64,000 nt of DNA from Peromyscus leucopus (taxonomy: Eukaryota > Chordata > Mammalia > Rodentia > Cricetidae): NCBI RefSeq assembly GCF_004664715.2, contig NC_051069.1, positions 75,910,647-75,974,646 on the forward strand, given 5' to 3'. The notes below the pieces were generated by a model. It searched no databases, had not been told where the DNA came from, and saw only the letters and a list, made by a program, of their open reading frames with translations. Made by a program: the position numbers and the translations under genes. Positions within the stretch are counted from its first letter, which is position 1, and the number at the start of each line of letters is the position of its first letter. Positions 22,143 to 35,205 of the stretch are shown one piece after another.

Positions 22143-22384
22143 GCTTAGAGTCCAGCTGTTAAGAGGTCACTGCCTCTGTGTCCCTCACATGGCTGTCCCT
22201 CATATGGGTAATTGCACTCCATTTGCTGCACGGCCTCCAGCCTTCAATGGGGGAACTAGATATCTTCTTGTCTTGAGGGAGGCCACAGTCACTGGAAAAA
22301 GAAGGAAAGAGCAAACTAGAGACAGAACTCCTTGTCTCATTCATGAAGTCCTGGGAAGAAGTAACTTCCTGGTACTCACTGTCC

Positions 22385-22490
22385 AGTAAGTAAGCCTAAT
22401 AAACTCACGGGTCCCTAGAGTGAACTATGGTGGAATTAGACCTCAGTTTGTCATTGGGACCATAACAGGAGGTATCTCCTCCTATTTATT
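22385..22490 (+). repeat. Rodent repeat, copy C, partial and inverted
   Basis: taagtaagcctaataaactcac and cctcagtttgtcattgggacc are the reverse complement of copy B at 20044-20130. The aataaa lies on the plus strand here. Confidence 0.6.
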
Positions 22491-22495
22491 GGTAT

Positions 22496-22498
<3 letters not shown>

Positions 22499-22547
<49 letters not shown>
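22499..22547. repeat. (GT)n microsatellite
   Basis: About 24 uninterrupted gt units. Confidence 0.98.
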
Positions 22548-22548
<1 letters not shown>

Positions 22549-22940
22549 TCTATGTGTACAAGTTTTAGTACAGGGCTCTTCTATGTCTAGCATTGCATTA
22601 CAGAGCATACATTCACACAAATAAAATTATTTTTCTAATTCTAGTTCCTGGTGAAAATATAGATCTTAAGCTGCAAGAAGTGATTTGATGAGTTATCTAG
22701 AAATAACTAAAAAAAAATGATAGTAATTTTTATAGAACTCTAAATATAAAAGGTTTTAAATCACAAAATTGTTAACTGCTTATTATTTTTAAATTTTGAG
22801 ATATAAGAAAGTCAAAACAGTAAGTGCATATTATCAAGTAATTTTTTCTTTAGAAAGGTGTAGGTCGATGGTAAGGTATGTTAAGTTCAGCACATATAAA
22901 ACCTTGGACTCAGCCACAGGCACCAAAACAAGAAAGGAAT

Positions 22941-22998
22941 GGGAGGGAGGGAGGGAGGGAGGGAGGGAGGGAGGGAGGGAGGGAGGGAGGGAGGGAGG
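22941..22998. repeat. (GGGA)n microsatellite
   Basis: About 14 units of gggagg-type tetranucleotide. Long Gly/Arg/Glu and Pro/Ser frames across it (22796-23239) are artefacts. Confidence 0.97.
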
Positions 22999-22999
22999 A

Positions 23000-24625
23000 A
23001 AGAAGAGAGGGAGAAAAGGAATACCAAAAATGAGAAAAATATCAACTATTGTGCCACTGAGAGAAAAATCAGTTATTATTTTGCTATCTTTCTTTTCAAT
23101 ATATTTTCCTAATGATTCCACCATGGTTGTGATCATGTACTGTCCTAATTTTCCCATGCTGTTTGAACAAAAAGCATTTTCCTGTCTCATTAAGAACAGA
23201 TTTATAAATGTCATTTTGATGAGCAAAATAGTGTGGTGACTTTTTTAGTCTCTGGGGTTAGAAATACGTCATGTTTGTGCAGGTAGGATGATTTGAATAG
23301 TTTTATCAGAACTGAAAGTGATGTTACAACCCAATTTGACTGCATATCACCTCTCCATGACTACAAAAGGCAGACCAAAGGGTTGTCTCTAATGGCTTGC
23401 CTCTACTCTGGGGTCAAACTCTTGAATTCTGCCTTTTATAGGTCAGTGAAGATTCTCACGAGTGTCCCAGCAGCCTCTACTGCAGAGTGGTCTAGCTGGT
23501 CAGGCCATTCAGTACCTGTAGCCACAGACTCCAAATCACTCTAGATATCCTGCTATCCCCAGACTTAGTCCTACATGTTGTGGACTAGCAGATCTGATCT
23601 GGTCCTGCAGACACTCACAGCTTGCTAAGCAGAAGTTACCTGGAATTCTTGTGCAGTGTTAAATCACTGGGGTGAGTCAGTTCAATCGTTAGCCATGCAG
23701 TTGGGCAGTGTAGCTTATAAAGTGATAATCTGATTCTCTGAAATGAGTCAAATGAGAAACATGCCTACTTCGTTATCTGGCATATGTCGTTTCTCAAACG
23801 TTGAAAAATAGAGAGTGTCTTTTGTTAATGGGCTAGGAGACATAAAAGCAAGCACTTATCCTGTTTAGGAGTGGATGGCGGCTCCCGGGAGTGAATAAGT
23901 AACTTGTCAAAAGTGTAGAGTACAAGAGGCGTTGTCAGTTGTGCTTTAACCAGAAGATGATATTCTAGGCAAAGAATGCTATATGCGAAATAACCAAAAG
24001 AGTGGGGCTCTTTTCTGTAAAAGCAGTCTCATCTAAGAGTGGACATTCCCTCCACTTAAAATACGTGTTTGGAGAGATTTCATAGCAGCAACAAATAACC
24101 ATGTACATTAGTTATTCTAATCAGAAGGACAGGACAATCGAAGGTAACTTGAGTTAGCAATAAACTCAGTGACTTGAAACAGTAAAGTAACAGAGAAGGG
24201 GAAGCCACAAGGGAGCGGCCAAATGTACAGTTCTGCATGTGTATTTATACCCAACACCTGCTGCTGAGCCGTGGTCGACCTCATTCCATGCGTGCTGTGC
24301 TAAAAGCAGCCATTTTATCACAAGTGCATTAACATTGCTGGAGCGTTAGATAATGCTTTGTGTCATTCTTTCTAGACTGTAGGGTTCTGAAGACTGTGAA
24401 ATGTCACCGATTACAGGATCAAAAACATGTGAGACTTCTGTTAGTATGCAGTCACGTTTGCTCTGTTGTCATGGAGCAAAAGTTCCCCATTGCTGCAATA
24501 TGGGTGTAAACATAAACATTTTCCACTATGTTCACTCCTTGTTTATACGCATAATTTTGTTCAGTACTGAAAATAAAACCCAGAATTTCATGTTGCTATA
24601 CAAACACTCTTTCACAGTGCCATAT
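23000..24625. other. Unique DNA, no gene seen
   Basis: No transposon recognised over about 1.6 kb, only ordinary AT-rich sequence. Short frames show no domain. Confidence 0.5.
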
Positions 24626-24629
24626 CCTC

Positions 24630-24673
<44 letters not shown>

Positions 24674-24685
24674 CACACACACACA
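24630..24685. repeat. (CA)n microsatellite with one G interruption
   Basis: ac repeat broken once by acgc near 24666. Confidence 0.97.
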
Positions 24686-24919
24686 AACCCACACACTATC
24701 TCTCTCTCTTACCCAACCATCAATCATTTCTAAAATGGCCACGTATACATTAGTCAGTCACTCTGTTGTTTAAGTGTTTTGTTGGATGCTTACATTAAAG
24801 CAAATGATCATGTAATGTAGGTGGTTAATATCACAATGAAGGCAGGAAAGTGTTAATTCCTCATTTATGAGCATTACTGTTTGATTGCAGAACTAGCTAT
24901 ATATTTTGAAGGCTTATTT

Positions 24920-25077
24920 ATTTATTTGATTTTTTGAGATAGGGTTTCTCTGTGTAGTGTTGGTGCCTGTCCTGGGCCTTGCTCTGTAGCCCAGGCTGGC
25001 CTTGAACTCACAGAGATCCGCCTGGCTCTGCCTCCTGAGTGCTGGGATTAAAGGCGTGTACCACCACCACCCAGCTA
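24920..25077 (-). mobile_element. B1 SINE, minus strand, 11-bp duplication
   Basis: Reverse-complement B1 running from ttttttgagatagggtttct to ccaccaccacccagc, with the left-arm wording gttggtgcctgtcctgg. Flanking direct repeats aaggcttattt lie at 24909-24919 and 25078-25088, as expected for L1-driven retroposition. Confidence 0.93.
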
Positions 25078-25089
25078 AAGGCTTATTTT

Positions 25090-28000
25090 TATGATTAGAT
25101 TTTAAACAAAACTAGTCCAGATTTCATACACTGTATGAACAAAATAGAAGTTGATAGTTAACCCGAGAGCATAGACTCTGCACATGTTATTTGCTGACAT
25201 GTTAAAGTGGAAGGATAGCATTCATACTGGGGAAAAGGTGTCAACATGGTGTTGCTGTCGGATTCTGAAAAAAAGAAACTGCGTTAAGGAACCAGACACA
25301 ATGCTGGCTTTCTCATATCACGGTTTCTTGTATTTAGGGTTGGGATATCATTCAATTTCCTAGTTACAAAGTGCTTTTTTTTTTTCTTTTTTCAGTTTTG
25401 CTTCCAGAAGTGAGAAAGGCACAGAAACTTAAAAATGGAACTTTACATTAGATTCTGTTTTCTGACTCTTGAGGTGAGTTAGACTAACCGTTTGGCTATT
25501 GAACACTAGAGGAAAATATCCTGATAGCTTGCTGATTTCAAGTTGTGTGGACACACTCAATGAAGAAATGGCCACAACACTAGGAAAATGCCAGGGATTT
25601 CAAAGGGGAGGCGAAAAGGTTTTGTTCTCCTGTGCTACCTGTGGCTAGAGTTAACCCTGAGTAGGATGGGATTATTTTTCACATGTAGTCATTTCAGATT
25701 TTTCATTCCAAGTTTTAAAATCATAAACTATTTGGAATCTGAAGCACTGACAATTTTGCTCTGTTATCACACATGATGTCTGAGGCAGAAGTTGAAGTCT
25801 GTGAGTGACGAGACCGCTGGGTTCTTAGTCGAATGTACCTGAAATATGCTTCCAGCTCTACCTGAAATAGATTTTAAACAGGTCAATGAAGATTATAAGA
25901 ATTACCGAAATGGAGAGAAGTAGCAGAAGTTTTATGAAGGCAGAAATACCCTAGGATAAATGAAAAGAGCTCTGTCTTTATAAACAACTAAAATAAACAG
26001 CTTCATTATTTATTATTTAAAATCCTACTGTATTCTCAAGATAATTTCAAATGTACCTTCATGACTATTAAAAAAAAATCTATCTCCTGACAACACTTAC
26101 CAGAAAGCTATTTTCATTCAAAATGTAGAGACTGACAACATCCAATGAATCAAATAAAGTAACAGTCAATTCTACTTTCTGAACTATTTATAGTTCTCCT
26201 GAGAAAATTTGCTAACTCTGAGCAATGTTGAAAAACTATTGAACTTGAGAGAGGGTTAGCCTTGCCACTGAATCCTACAGGGCTACTTGGGAGGAATAAA
26301 GATCAATGTCCATGGAACAGCAAGTCAACCTTAGGATGTCTCAATGGATTAAAAAGGAATTCATATCACAAAAAATCCCTAGGGATATTTGTTCCTTTCT
26401 TAACACAGAAAACATATCAGGATTCCTGTCATAGCCTAGACCCTCAGTCTCTCTCCACCACTGTTTGCCTAAATGTCTTTACCTCACGTCTTTTCTTGTT
26501 CTATGTAGTTATTCATCAAAATCAGTGAGGAATCCTAGGCCAGTTCCCTGGAAATACCAAGGGATTATAATCACACTGTTAAGTGTTTTTTTTTTTTAAA
26601 TCACTTTGATAATTGATGGAATACAACTCAAATAAGAACAAGGTGCCATTACATTTGCAATATTATTATAGACATGAATCAATGTATGTTTTTCTATGTC
26701 TTCATACTCCTAATCTCTTTATGTTAGGCACATTTGTAGGTTTCAATGATAGGAAAATGAAGATTCCCCCACACTTCCCTGAAAACCCTATAGTCTAGGT
26801 GAAAGAAAAGCATATAGATAATGATCATGAAGCAAAGTAGTGAGTGGTCCATCTTCTTCATGTTCTTCTACACATATACAATTGGAACAGAGAAGTTATT
26901 TACTCTATGTGGAAGAAGAATGAAAAATTTGAGGAAATTACCTAGGAATGGTAATTTAAGGCAAATTATAACAGATGTGTGCATGACATTAGCAGATATG
27001 TGGCATAAAATAGAGAAAGAGCATAGCTGCTCTTCACCTGTTAACTTTAAGAAGTTAAGTCCTACATTTGTAATGCCAATTCCTTGATCTGAGGGAGGTG
27101 GGGGTTTTTAAATGCTGAGAGTATAGCCCATGTGCTCGTCATCATTCTTGAAGAGTTAGGCAAAATCTAGCTGGTACTGAGTTTCCTGTCATTTTGAAAG
27201 TGCATTGGCAATAGTTCTCTAGATTTCTAAATAAAATCATTTATGCTTATATTCCTGGGAATTTATTTTTTTAAAGTATTCATTGTAAAGACTAAAATAT
27301 GCTAAGTATTAGTGTATCTAGTATATCAACTTTATAAGAACTTTTGCAGATTTTTAATGGGTTAAAACTTTAGAATCCACATGGAAGTATGGAAACACAT
27401 GAAAGGCAAAAATGTGAAGTTAAATCATCCAATGTGGTATTTATGCTCTGATCACAAACATGGAGGAAAGACTTGAGGCAAAAAATTCAGATTGTTGTCT
27501 TGACACAATTCAGTTTAAGGAATTTAATGTTTTTATGATCCTATTTTCAATAATTAGTACTGAAAAAGCAAAGAAAAACTTGATATAAATCCCAAAAGAT
27601 TAATATTAAGATTGAAGAAATTAGCTTGACAACAGTATTAGCTTAAAAAAATTAAGGGTTTGATCAACTGTGAATATCAGAAAGAAACAATTTGATATTA
27701 CTACCAAAAGAGAACATTCCATACTGAGTAGCAAAATCATGAGAAGACGCTTTCCAGCAGAGAGATGGAAGACTCATCTCAGTTATAAGTGATCAGACCC
27801 TCAAACATTTCATACAAGGAACCACATTCTAAAAGAGACATAGGCAAATCAGAATGCATTCAGAAGTCATGTTAAAGACTGAGTTTAGCTGGGAAAGAAA
27901 AAAGCAATCTGAGGCAGAAATGTTATAGTTATCTTCAAAGACTTTTAGTGTCCTGTAGAAGATCTCATAGACTTGTGTAAATCCAGCTGTCCTACTCACT

Positions 28001-29490
28001 GGATGTTATGCAAAGGTAAGAGACAGGATTATAGAACTGAGGTCAAATATAATAATACTTTAATACTATGTTCTGTCATGGAAGATCATGAAGTCTTTAG
28101 AGTTGGACCGGTTTATCTAGATGAGATAGACAACCCGTTGGGGATACTGCAGAGGGGCTTAAAAGTTTGGAAGAAATGAAACATCTGTCCCAAATCTGAA
28201 AGTCGATGACTCGGTTATTCTCTCCAGAAATCCCTACTTGGCATGCCTCCCAATGACCAATCTAGGCTATGTGTTACTTCTCTTTCGTATTTGTTTAGGA
28301 GTCATTGAGCCATTAGGAGAACCAGTGACACAGGGTAGGTAGGGTAAGACACCAGAATGGCAGCTGAAATAAAACGCTGATGTGTAAGAATGGGAGGACA
28401 ATGCAGACAGAGGCTGCTACCATCAGATTCTTTAGTAACAAAGAGCTGGTTGAAGAACAGAAGCTTACCTTATAGTAGCTACTCCAATGGTTGAAACTTT
28501 GTAATGAGGAATCATTTTAATAAAGTTAATTCCAGTAAAAGTTAATCACACTTGAATCCTCAGAAGGGATCTTGGAAGGCACATTGTAAAACCCAGAGAA
28601 ATAGCAATGGGCTCACGGAGTTTATAGCCTTTGAGGATAAGGGATGCACTTGATACATATTTTAAAGTAGAATCCTTTCATTGGTAGAAAGTTAATTTCT
28701 GAACTAGGGAATTTCTCTGACTATGCAAAGTTTCAAGATAATAATGTATCTGTTGCTTCCTGATTTGGTGATTGTCACAGAGCAATAAAATTTAATTTGT
28801 CAAAGCCTCAGATTACTGTTGTAATCACTCTGATGGTCTGGTTTTAAATGAATGATTTGTGGTAAACAACAGACACAAAATTCTGGCAAAAGAATGCTCC
28901 AAATGCATTTGGTTTGTCTTCTCATGACTCTTGAAGAGTCACTTAGTGTAACCCTTGACAAATGCCTAACATGTCAGAAGTCCTTCTTACAATAACTCCC
29001 TTTAATGTATTGGATCTCTGGAGTTTTGTTTGAATGTAGAACTTAATGACTACTGGTATCTATTTTTCAAGTTCTTAAGTATCTATAAATACTGTGTCTA
29101 TTTCTTTGCATAGGGTGATGGGGTGCTGTAATATCTACTTTAATTAAAAATGCTTCATTGAAGAGGTTTCATCTTGTGGCAAATTGATTTTTGTGGCTTC
29201 CAAGGAGATAATTACAATCCAATTTCAAGATAGTCTGGCTATGTTCTTTCTGCCTAGTGGGACTTACTGATGTTTGTTTTTGGTGTGGGTTGGTATTAAC
29301 ATCAAGAATTTTGTTACCCTTGAAATTTTGATTTATCTTAAACTTTATGAAAACATAAACATTTGTAGGTGTGCCCATGTACACCTACAAATGTATATAT
29401 TGACTGTAGGTATGCATTATTTGTACTCCAAGAAATAGTTCAAGAGTGATTGTATTTTGTAAATGTTTTTGATAAATTTCAGAGTAAATA
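25090..29490. other. 4.4 kb quiet AT-rich stretch, no gene seen
   Basis: The longest interval in the window without a transposon I can name. Stop codons are dense, and the frames at 26262-26528 and 26821-27087 are short and have no recognised family. It could be old decayed repeat or intergenic/intronic DNA. Confidence 0.5.
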
Positions 29491-29504
29491 TTTTTATATA
29501 TACT

Positions 29505-29654
29505 TTGTTTTTTTGAGACAGGGTTTCTCTGTGTAGTTTTGATGCCTGTCCTGGATCTCACTCTGTAGACCAGGCTGGCCTCAAACTCACAGAGATCCAC
29601 CTGGCTCTGCCTCCTGAGTGCTGGGATTAAAGGTATGTGCCACTACCACCCGGC
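29505..29654 (-). mobile_element. B1 SINE, minus strand
   Basis: tttttttgagacagggtttc through aggtatgtgccactaccacccggc. The flanks taaatatttttatata and taatatttatatta look like a decayed target duplication. Confidence 0.92.
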
Positions 29655-29669
29655 TAATATTTATATTAT

Positions 29670-30740
29670 AATTGTCTCTTTTTTTTTCCATTTAGTGTCA
29701 CCAAGGATCTATCACTACTCACTAAGTGTGGATCCCAAGATAAGTAGTAACTCTCTTAAACTTTCTCCTGTCCATAATAGAAATGCACATAATTTTGTCA
29801 ACTTGGAAAAAAAAGTAAGGAAAAAATTGGAGATGGTAATAATTTAAAAAAATACCCTCCAGCTAAAAAATGCTTTTTAATGTAGATTCAAATACAGACA
29901 AAATCTATAGCCTGAATCCATTCATGACATTCATGAATGAGCACTTTAAAAAGTTGATTATTTACAGAAGGATAAATATAAATTTTGAATTTCCTGTGCA
30001 GCCATGAGATTTTGTTTTCTTTACTCAAATTAGTAAGTACATTAAGATTCTATGCATCTGTGTTAAGACCATTGGTCCTACCAAGTTGGGACTCAGGCTC
30101 TATCAAGTGTCTGTAATGCTTTTTTTTAAAACTTAAATATTAACATTTCTTCACTTTATTTGCATAGTTAGATTTACCAGTTGTCTAACAATGAAGGGAT
30201 GGTTAAGGGTTTTACAGTCTCCAGTGAAATATTGGGCAATTACTAATGTCATGGCTATAAAGGGCCTAATTACATAATTATTATCTAGTATGATTACATA
30301 AAGTTATGATTATATTCCAGGAAATAACATGACACAATGTTTTGTCATGGCTTAAAACAAAAGGGCATGCTGAACTATAGACACAGGATCATTTCAATCA
30401 CATAAAAATTAGGAGGAAGTAAACATGTTGGGTCTGATTTAATTGGGGGTAGAGGTATAATTTTTATTCTTTGAAGTATTTTCTTGTTTTCTCCATGTAT
30501 CACCTGTTCTGTCTTTCACTGGCAAGTAATTAGAATTAAAAAATGGCCAAAAGAGCTTTTATGATCAACCAGAAACTCTAAAGATGAAGGAAGTGATGAT
30601 TTTAGAAACCTTGCCAAGTGATAAACATCTTTGTATTGCTTAAGAGATTACATTACATTAAGAGATGACTTGACTCAAGCAAAAACCAACACAAAGTAAC
30701 AAACATATGAACAAAAGTAGTATTTTCATTCTGTTTCATG
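29670..30740. other. AT-rich unique DNA, no gene seen
   Basis: No repeat family or exon recognised. Confidence 0.5.
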
Positions 30741-30746
30741 CAGGTA

Positions 30747-31289
30747 TGTGGTAGTATTGTGTTTCCCAAAATATTGTGTACTCTAATAAATTTATCTGGG
30801 GTCAGAGAACAGACAGCCACTAAATACAAAGGCTAGAAAATGGTGGCACTCACACCTTTAATCCTAGCATTCCAGAGATAGAAATCCCTCTAGATCTCTG
30901 TGAGTTCAAGGCCACATTGGAAATAGCCAAGCATGGTGACACACACCTTTAATCCCAGAAAGCCAGCCTTTAATCCTAGGGAGTGGTGGTAGAAAGCAGA
31001 AAGATATATAAGGCATGAGGACCAGAAACTAGAAGCTTTTGGCTGGTTAAGCATTTGGCTGGTTAAGCATTTGGCTGGTTAAGCATTCAGGCTTTTAAGC
31101 AGCAGTTCAGCTGAGAGCCATTGGGATGAGGACACAGAAGCTTCTAGTCTGAGGAAACAGGACCAGCTGAGGAATTGGCAAGGTGAGATAGCTGTGGCTT
31201 GTTCTGTCTCTCTGATCTACCAGCATGGACCCCAATAACTGGCCTCGGGTTTGATTTTATTAATAAGAACTTTTAAGATTCCTGCTACA
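30747..31289 (+). mobile_element. Solo LTR containing B1-like modules, perfect 6-bp duplication
   Basis: caggta at 30741-30746 is repeated at 31290-31295 and the element has TG...CA ends (tgtggtagtattgtg ... cctgctaca). The 6-bp duplication suggests a class II (ERVK-type) LTR. The 5' half contains two B1-like segments, each with the cacacctttaatcc hallmark (about 30850 and 30940). A TATA-like gatatataagg occurs near 31003. A 16-bp unit is triplicated at 31038-31085. A second, inverted copy of the family lies at 36935-37425. Confidence 0.85.
31038..31085. repeat. 16-bp unit, three perfect tandem copies
   Basis: tttggctggttaagca occurs at 31038, 31054 and 31070. The related LTR at 36935-37425 lacks the triplication. 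Confidence 0.92.
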
Positions 31290-31295
31290 CAGGTA

Positions 31296-32945
31296 TTTAC
31301 TGAGCAGTTTCTATGGCATTGCTTAGAAGTATCCACAAACTATGGAATAGTTTTATTTCCACATATTGTCAAATAATCGGATTTCTGTTTGGTTGCTGGT
31401 AAATATTGTACTAATGCCAAAAGCATTGCTTTTACTAATGTGTACCGTGGACTTTGATGTTATTGTTTTTGATAGTAAACTGAGCCACTGACAGGTTCTG
31501 TTTGGGTATCACATAGAACACAGGATATGATTGATTACAAAATTTACTGTGTATAGGGTGATTTGGGCACCTTGTTTATCTGCAGGCTCTGGGTCATTCA
31601 GTACCAGCTGGGACCTAAGATTACATTTCTAGGACACTTATTTTTGGTACCCAGATTCTAGAGAATTCTAAGGCCTCCCACATCTTCAAATGTTCACGAT
31701 TTTACCCCTGCCTTGATGATTTCCACAGAGGGGAGGGACTCAGGGCTAACTATTTTCAAAAGGTCACTTCATTATCTCCTCACCAACAGTTTTACCACCT
31801 TGAATCCTTTAGTTGGAGAATAGCAGTAGGGCATGATGTCTGCCACTGTGACTGTCAATATGGAAGAGACTTGGGACAATGACTGTGGAGGGAGGGGGAA
31901 AAGGAACCACAGGGTGGCATGGCAGGTCAGTTACTGCATTCTATTTTATTGACACCACGTCCTTCCTAGACTTCTCACTGGAACTAATTAAATAGGCCCT
32001 CAGGCTAATGTGTGGCACAGCTTCAATGCCTCTAAATTGTAGAATTATATTGAACTGTCCAGCTCCTAGGGACTATTTTATGCAATGGACTTGTGCCAGG
32101 CACTAAAGGCAATAAAAATAAGGTTATATATATTTTTTCTTTTTAACCTCAAGCAGCTTGTACTTGGTTGAAAGGTAGGAGAGGGAGAGAAAGCAATTTG
32201 AAAAACTGAAGAAAATGGGCGATGCCATTCTTTATTGACATTCTTTATCAAGGACAAAATGTTAACATTGAAGATATTTGCTGGGTAATGTGAATTTAAT
32301 AAAAAGAAATATATTATCTGATCAAGTTATATCCTAATCAAGTTAATTGGCTAATAGGAAGAGTCCCAGCAATATGTTTAATACTAAACAACAGCATTTA
32401 TTTTCATAGCAACACTTAGATCCCTAGAGTCCTCCTTTCCTGTCTGGAATAAAATGTGACTCTAACAACAGGGTGGACAGGACAGTCTGGATCTTGCGGG
32501 TCCCTTAGAGGTCCATGTGTTGGAGGGGTGGTCTTCAGTGTGTGGCACTATTGCATTGTGGAACCTTAGCTAGGTCACTGGGTCACTTAGCTGTGTGTCC
32601 TTGGAAAGGGTGTTGGAAGCCAAGGCTTTACTCTCCTCCATTCTGCTTCCTAGCTACCATGAAGTGAGTAGTTACGGTTATAAAGGGCCTGCATACCCGG
32701 CGAGCACTTCCCATGATGCAATGCTTTACCACAGGCTCCATGCAGCAGGCCCAGGTAACAGGTAAAGACTGTGAGTAAAACATAAACTTTTCTACCTTTT
32801 ATGTTGACTGTCTTAAGTATTTTGACACAGTAATGAAAAGTAACACAGTTGATATTCCATTTTTCTATTTTAAACAGGCTCAAGGCATATATTTGGATGA
32901 AGAACATCTCATAATACTAGACAATATGTTGTTTTTATTTCAAGA
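31296..32945. other. No gene proven; possible L2/MIR fragment at 32085-32200
   Basis: cttgtgccaggcactaaagg, caataaaaataag and cctcaagcagcttgtacttgg follow the order of an ancient L2/MIR-class 3' region. The remaining sequence is unassigned. Confidence 0.45.
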
Positions 32946-32949
32946 AATG

Positions 32950-33240
32950 AATCTGGGCTGCTGAGTTGGTTCAGTAAGTAGAGTGATGACTGCTAAGCAT
33001 AAGAACCCTAGTTCAGGTCTCCATCACAGATCAAAATCTGAGTGTAGTAAGTTACTCAGTAACTCAGTTCCAGGACAGGATGGAGACAGGCAATCCTAGG
33101 GCCTTACCGGTCAGCCACTCTAGCTGAAACAGGGGAGAATGATAGAGAAACACACTGGACAATGACCTTTGGCCTCCACATGCACACATATGGGTGAATA
33201 CAGCCACATGCAGATGTGCAAATAGCCATGAATGATACAT
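32950..33240 (+). mobile_element. B3 SINE, diverged
   Basis: ctgggctgctgagttggttc, taagcataagaaccctagttc, and gacctttggcctccacatgc with a CA-rich end. The middle B1-like part is strongly decayed. Confidence 0.75.
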
Positions 33241-33257
33241 ACACTCAAAACAAAACA

Positions 33258-33403
33258 ATGGAGTCTGGAGAGATGGCTTAGTGGTTAAGAGTACTCAATG
33301 CTCTTCCAGAAGACCTGAGTTCAATTCACAGAACCTGTGATAGCTGATATCCATTTATAACTCCAGTCCCATGGGTCCAACTCCCTCTCCTGGCCTTCTG
33401 AAG

Positions 33404-33457
<54 letters not shown>

Positions 33458-33530
33458 TCCCCAGACACATATGCAAGCAAAATACCCAAACACATAAAAC
33501 TTTTTAAATGACAAATAAAGCAAAATAAAA
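33258..33530 (+). mobile_element. B2 SINE with internal (CA)n expansion
   Basis: Starts tctggagagatggcttagtg and continues agtactcaatgctcttccag; after cttctgaagcc a pure CA array (33405-33455) interrupts the body before the canonical ccagacacatatgcaagc and A-rich tail. Confidence 0.85.
33405..33455. repeat. (CA)n inside a B2
   Basis: About 25 ca units at the site where B2 normally carries a short cacacaca-like segment. Confidence 0.95.
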
Positions 33531-34985
33531 AATAAAATATAGTTTATAAGGCAATTGGAAACACATTCCTTTTCCTGAAACTGGCATTGAAGCTATTTGT
33601 ATTGGCCTGATATATGTTACACACAGTGTAGCCTTAGGAAATTTAATGCATAGAATTCCCAATCACCTAACAGCAGAGCTCTGATGATTACATCCATGCT
33701 TGATCCTGTGGGCCTTTTGCTCCTTTAGGTTGTTCTCCTGGTTAATTGACTGTGATAGTTAGTCTTGGTGGTCATTTGGCTGGTGTCTATATTTCTGATA
33801 TCTGGCTGGGCCTCAGAAGGCAGTACCTAATGCAGGGTCCAATGTTGAACACATTTCTAGGCAATACTATGATTTCCCTTCTTAATCCTTTTCTCCTCAA
33901 TAATACTTAATAATTTTTAGAATTGTATTGATGGTACATCATTTTCTCAAAAGCTTTTTCTCGTATGTAACATTTCTTGACAACCAACTAATTTCTTTTC
34001 AAAATTACATTTTAAGAAACTGTTTTAGTTACTGCACAGTACACCAAGTATTTAGGTTAGTGAGATTTGGGGATGTTTTTCAAAGCAAATGGGAAAGGTT
34101 TGGCCCATGTTCTGGACCACAAATTGAGATAAGGTCTGAATGGCATCTGTGTTCTTTCCAGTGATGTCTGGAATTTAGTTTGGAGGATAAGGCCTCTTTC
34201 ATGGCCATGTCTACCTTGACCTCATGGACTCATTGATGTTCTTCCCTGCGCCTCTCAGAAAAACCTCCACGGCCTGCTGTGAGCACCTCTGGGTTTGGGT
34301 CACTGCACTGTCTCTGTCTGATGCATGTGCGCCTCTCCTGGGTCTGCCTGCCCGTTCACAGATGGATTTCAGCATCCAGAGACGCCAGGAGATCACAGGT
34401 GACAGAGCAGGGATTTGGAGCTGACCACTTGGTTCCCAATGATTGACAGAGCACAGACAAGGCAGACAAGGACTGTGCATTAGGATGAGATACAGGTGAA
34501 GGAAGGTTACTGTCAGCTCCAATTTACCAGTCACCTCGGGGAGTATGAGAGAATAGTGAGTAAAACAAAAATGTCACCGGAAGGCATTAAAACATAAGAT
34601 TAGAGCTAAGAGCCAGCTTTCTACCAATAGAAAACTGACCAGGATGCAGACAAACAAGAGAAACACATCCCCAAGTCATAGAATATTTTCTACAGGCAGT
34701 GACTCGATGGAAGGGGAGGGGGCAAAAATGGGGAGGGGGAGAGGGAAGGAAAAAGGGAGAGGGAGAAAGAAAAGAGAGAAAGAGAAGGGGAAGGGGAGGA
34801 AGGGGGAGGTACATGGAGAGAAGGAGGTGGAGGGTCACTGGAAGGGAGGCAGGAGAGAGAAAATGAAAAGGAGAGGGAGATGGGGAGTAGGAGAGAGAAA
34901 TCAGAAGTACACAAAGAATTTGGAAAATTAGTAAAGATTTGAAAGTTCAGAGGTTCTCTCCAGTGTAACTTGGTGAAATATAACT
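33530..34985. other. No gene seen; purine-rich tract at 34705-34900
   Basis: Unassigned sequence including a long G/A-rich strand (gggagaggga-type) that creates artefactual frames. Text near 33750 (tgtgatagttagtcttggtggtca) resembles the start of an old LTR but could not be followed to an end. Confidence 0.45.
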
Positions 34986-35005
34986 GATTATTCCTGGTGG
35001 CTCTT

Positions 35006-35205
35006 TTTTTTTTTTTTTTCTGAGACAAGGCTTCTCTGTGTAGCTTTGCATCTTCCCTGGAACTCACTCTGTAGCCCAGGTTGGCCTCGAACTCACAGAG
35101 ATCCACCTGGCTCTGCCTCCAGAGTGCTAGGATTAAAGGCATGCACCACCACCACCACCACCACCACCACCACCACCACCACCACCACCACCACCACTGC
35201 CTGGC
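35006..35205 (-). mobile_element. B1 SINE, minus strand, with internal (ACC)n expansion
   Basis: Reverse-complement B1 with T-rich left end. Direct repeats tcctggtggctctt flank it at 34992-35005 and 35206-35219. The short caccacc normally found in B1 is expanded to a long array (35145-35197). Confidence 0.94.
35145..35197. repeat. (ACC)n array inside B1, about 17 units
   Basis: Pure ccacca array within the SINE. Frames giving poly-Thr or poly-Gly here are artefacts. Confidence 0.97.

Noticed and set aside
22941..22998. Possible CRISPR-like regular repeat
   Set aside because: It is a GGGA microsatellite with no spacers.
26262..27087. Two frames of 88 residues with ordinary composition
   Set aside because: No recognised family, separated by many stops, and no splice structure; treated as chance.
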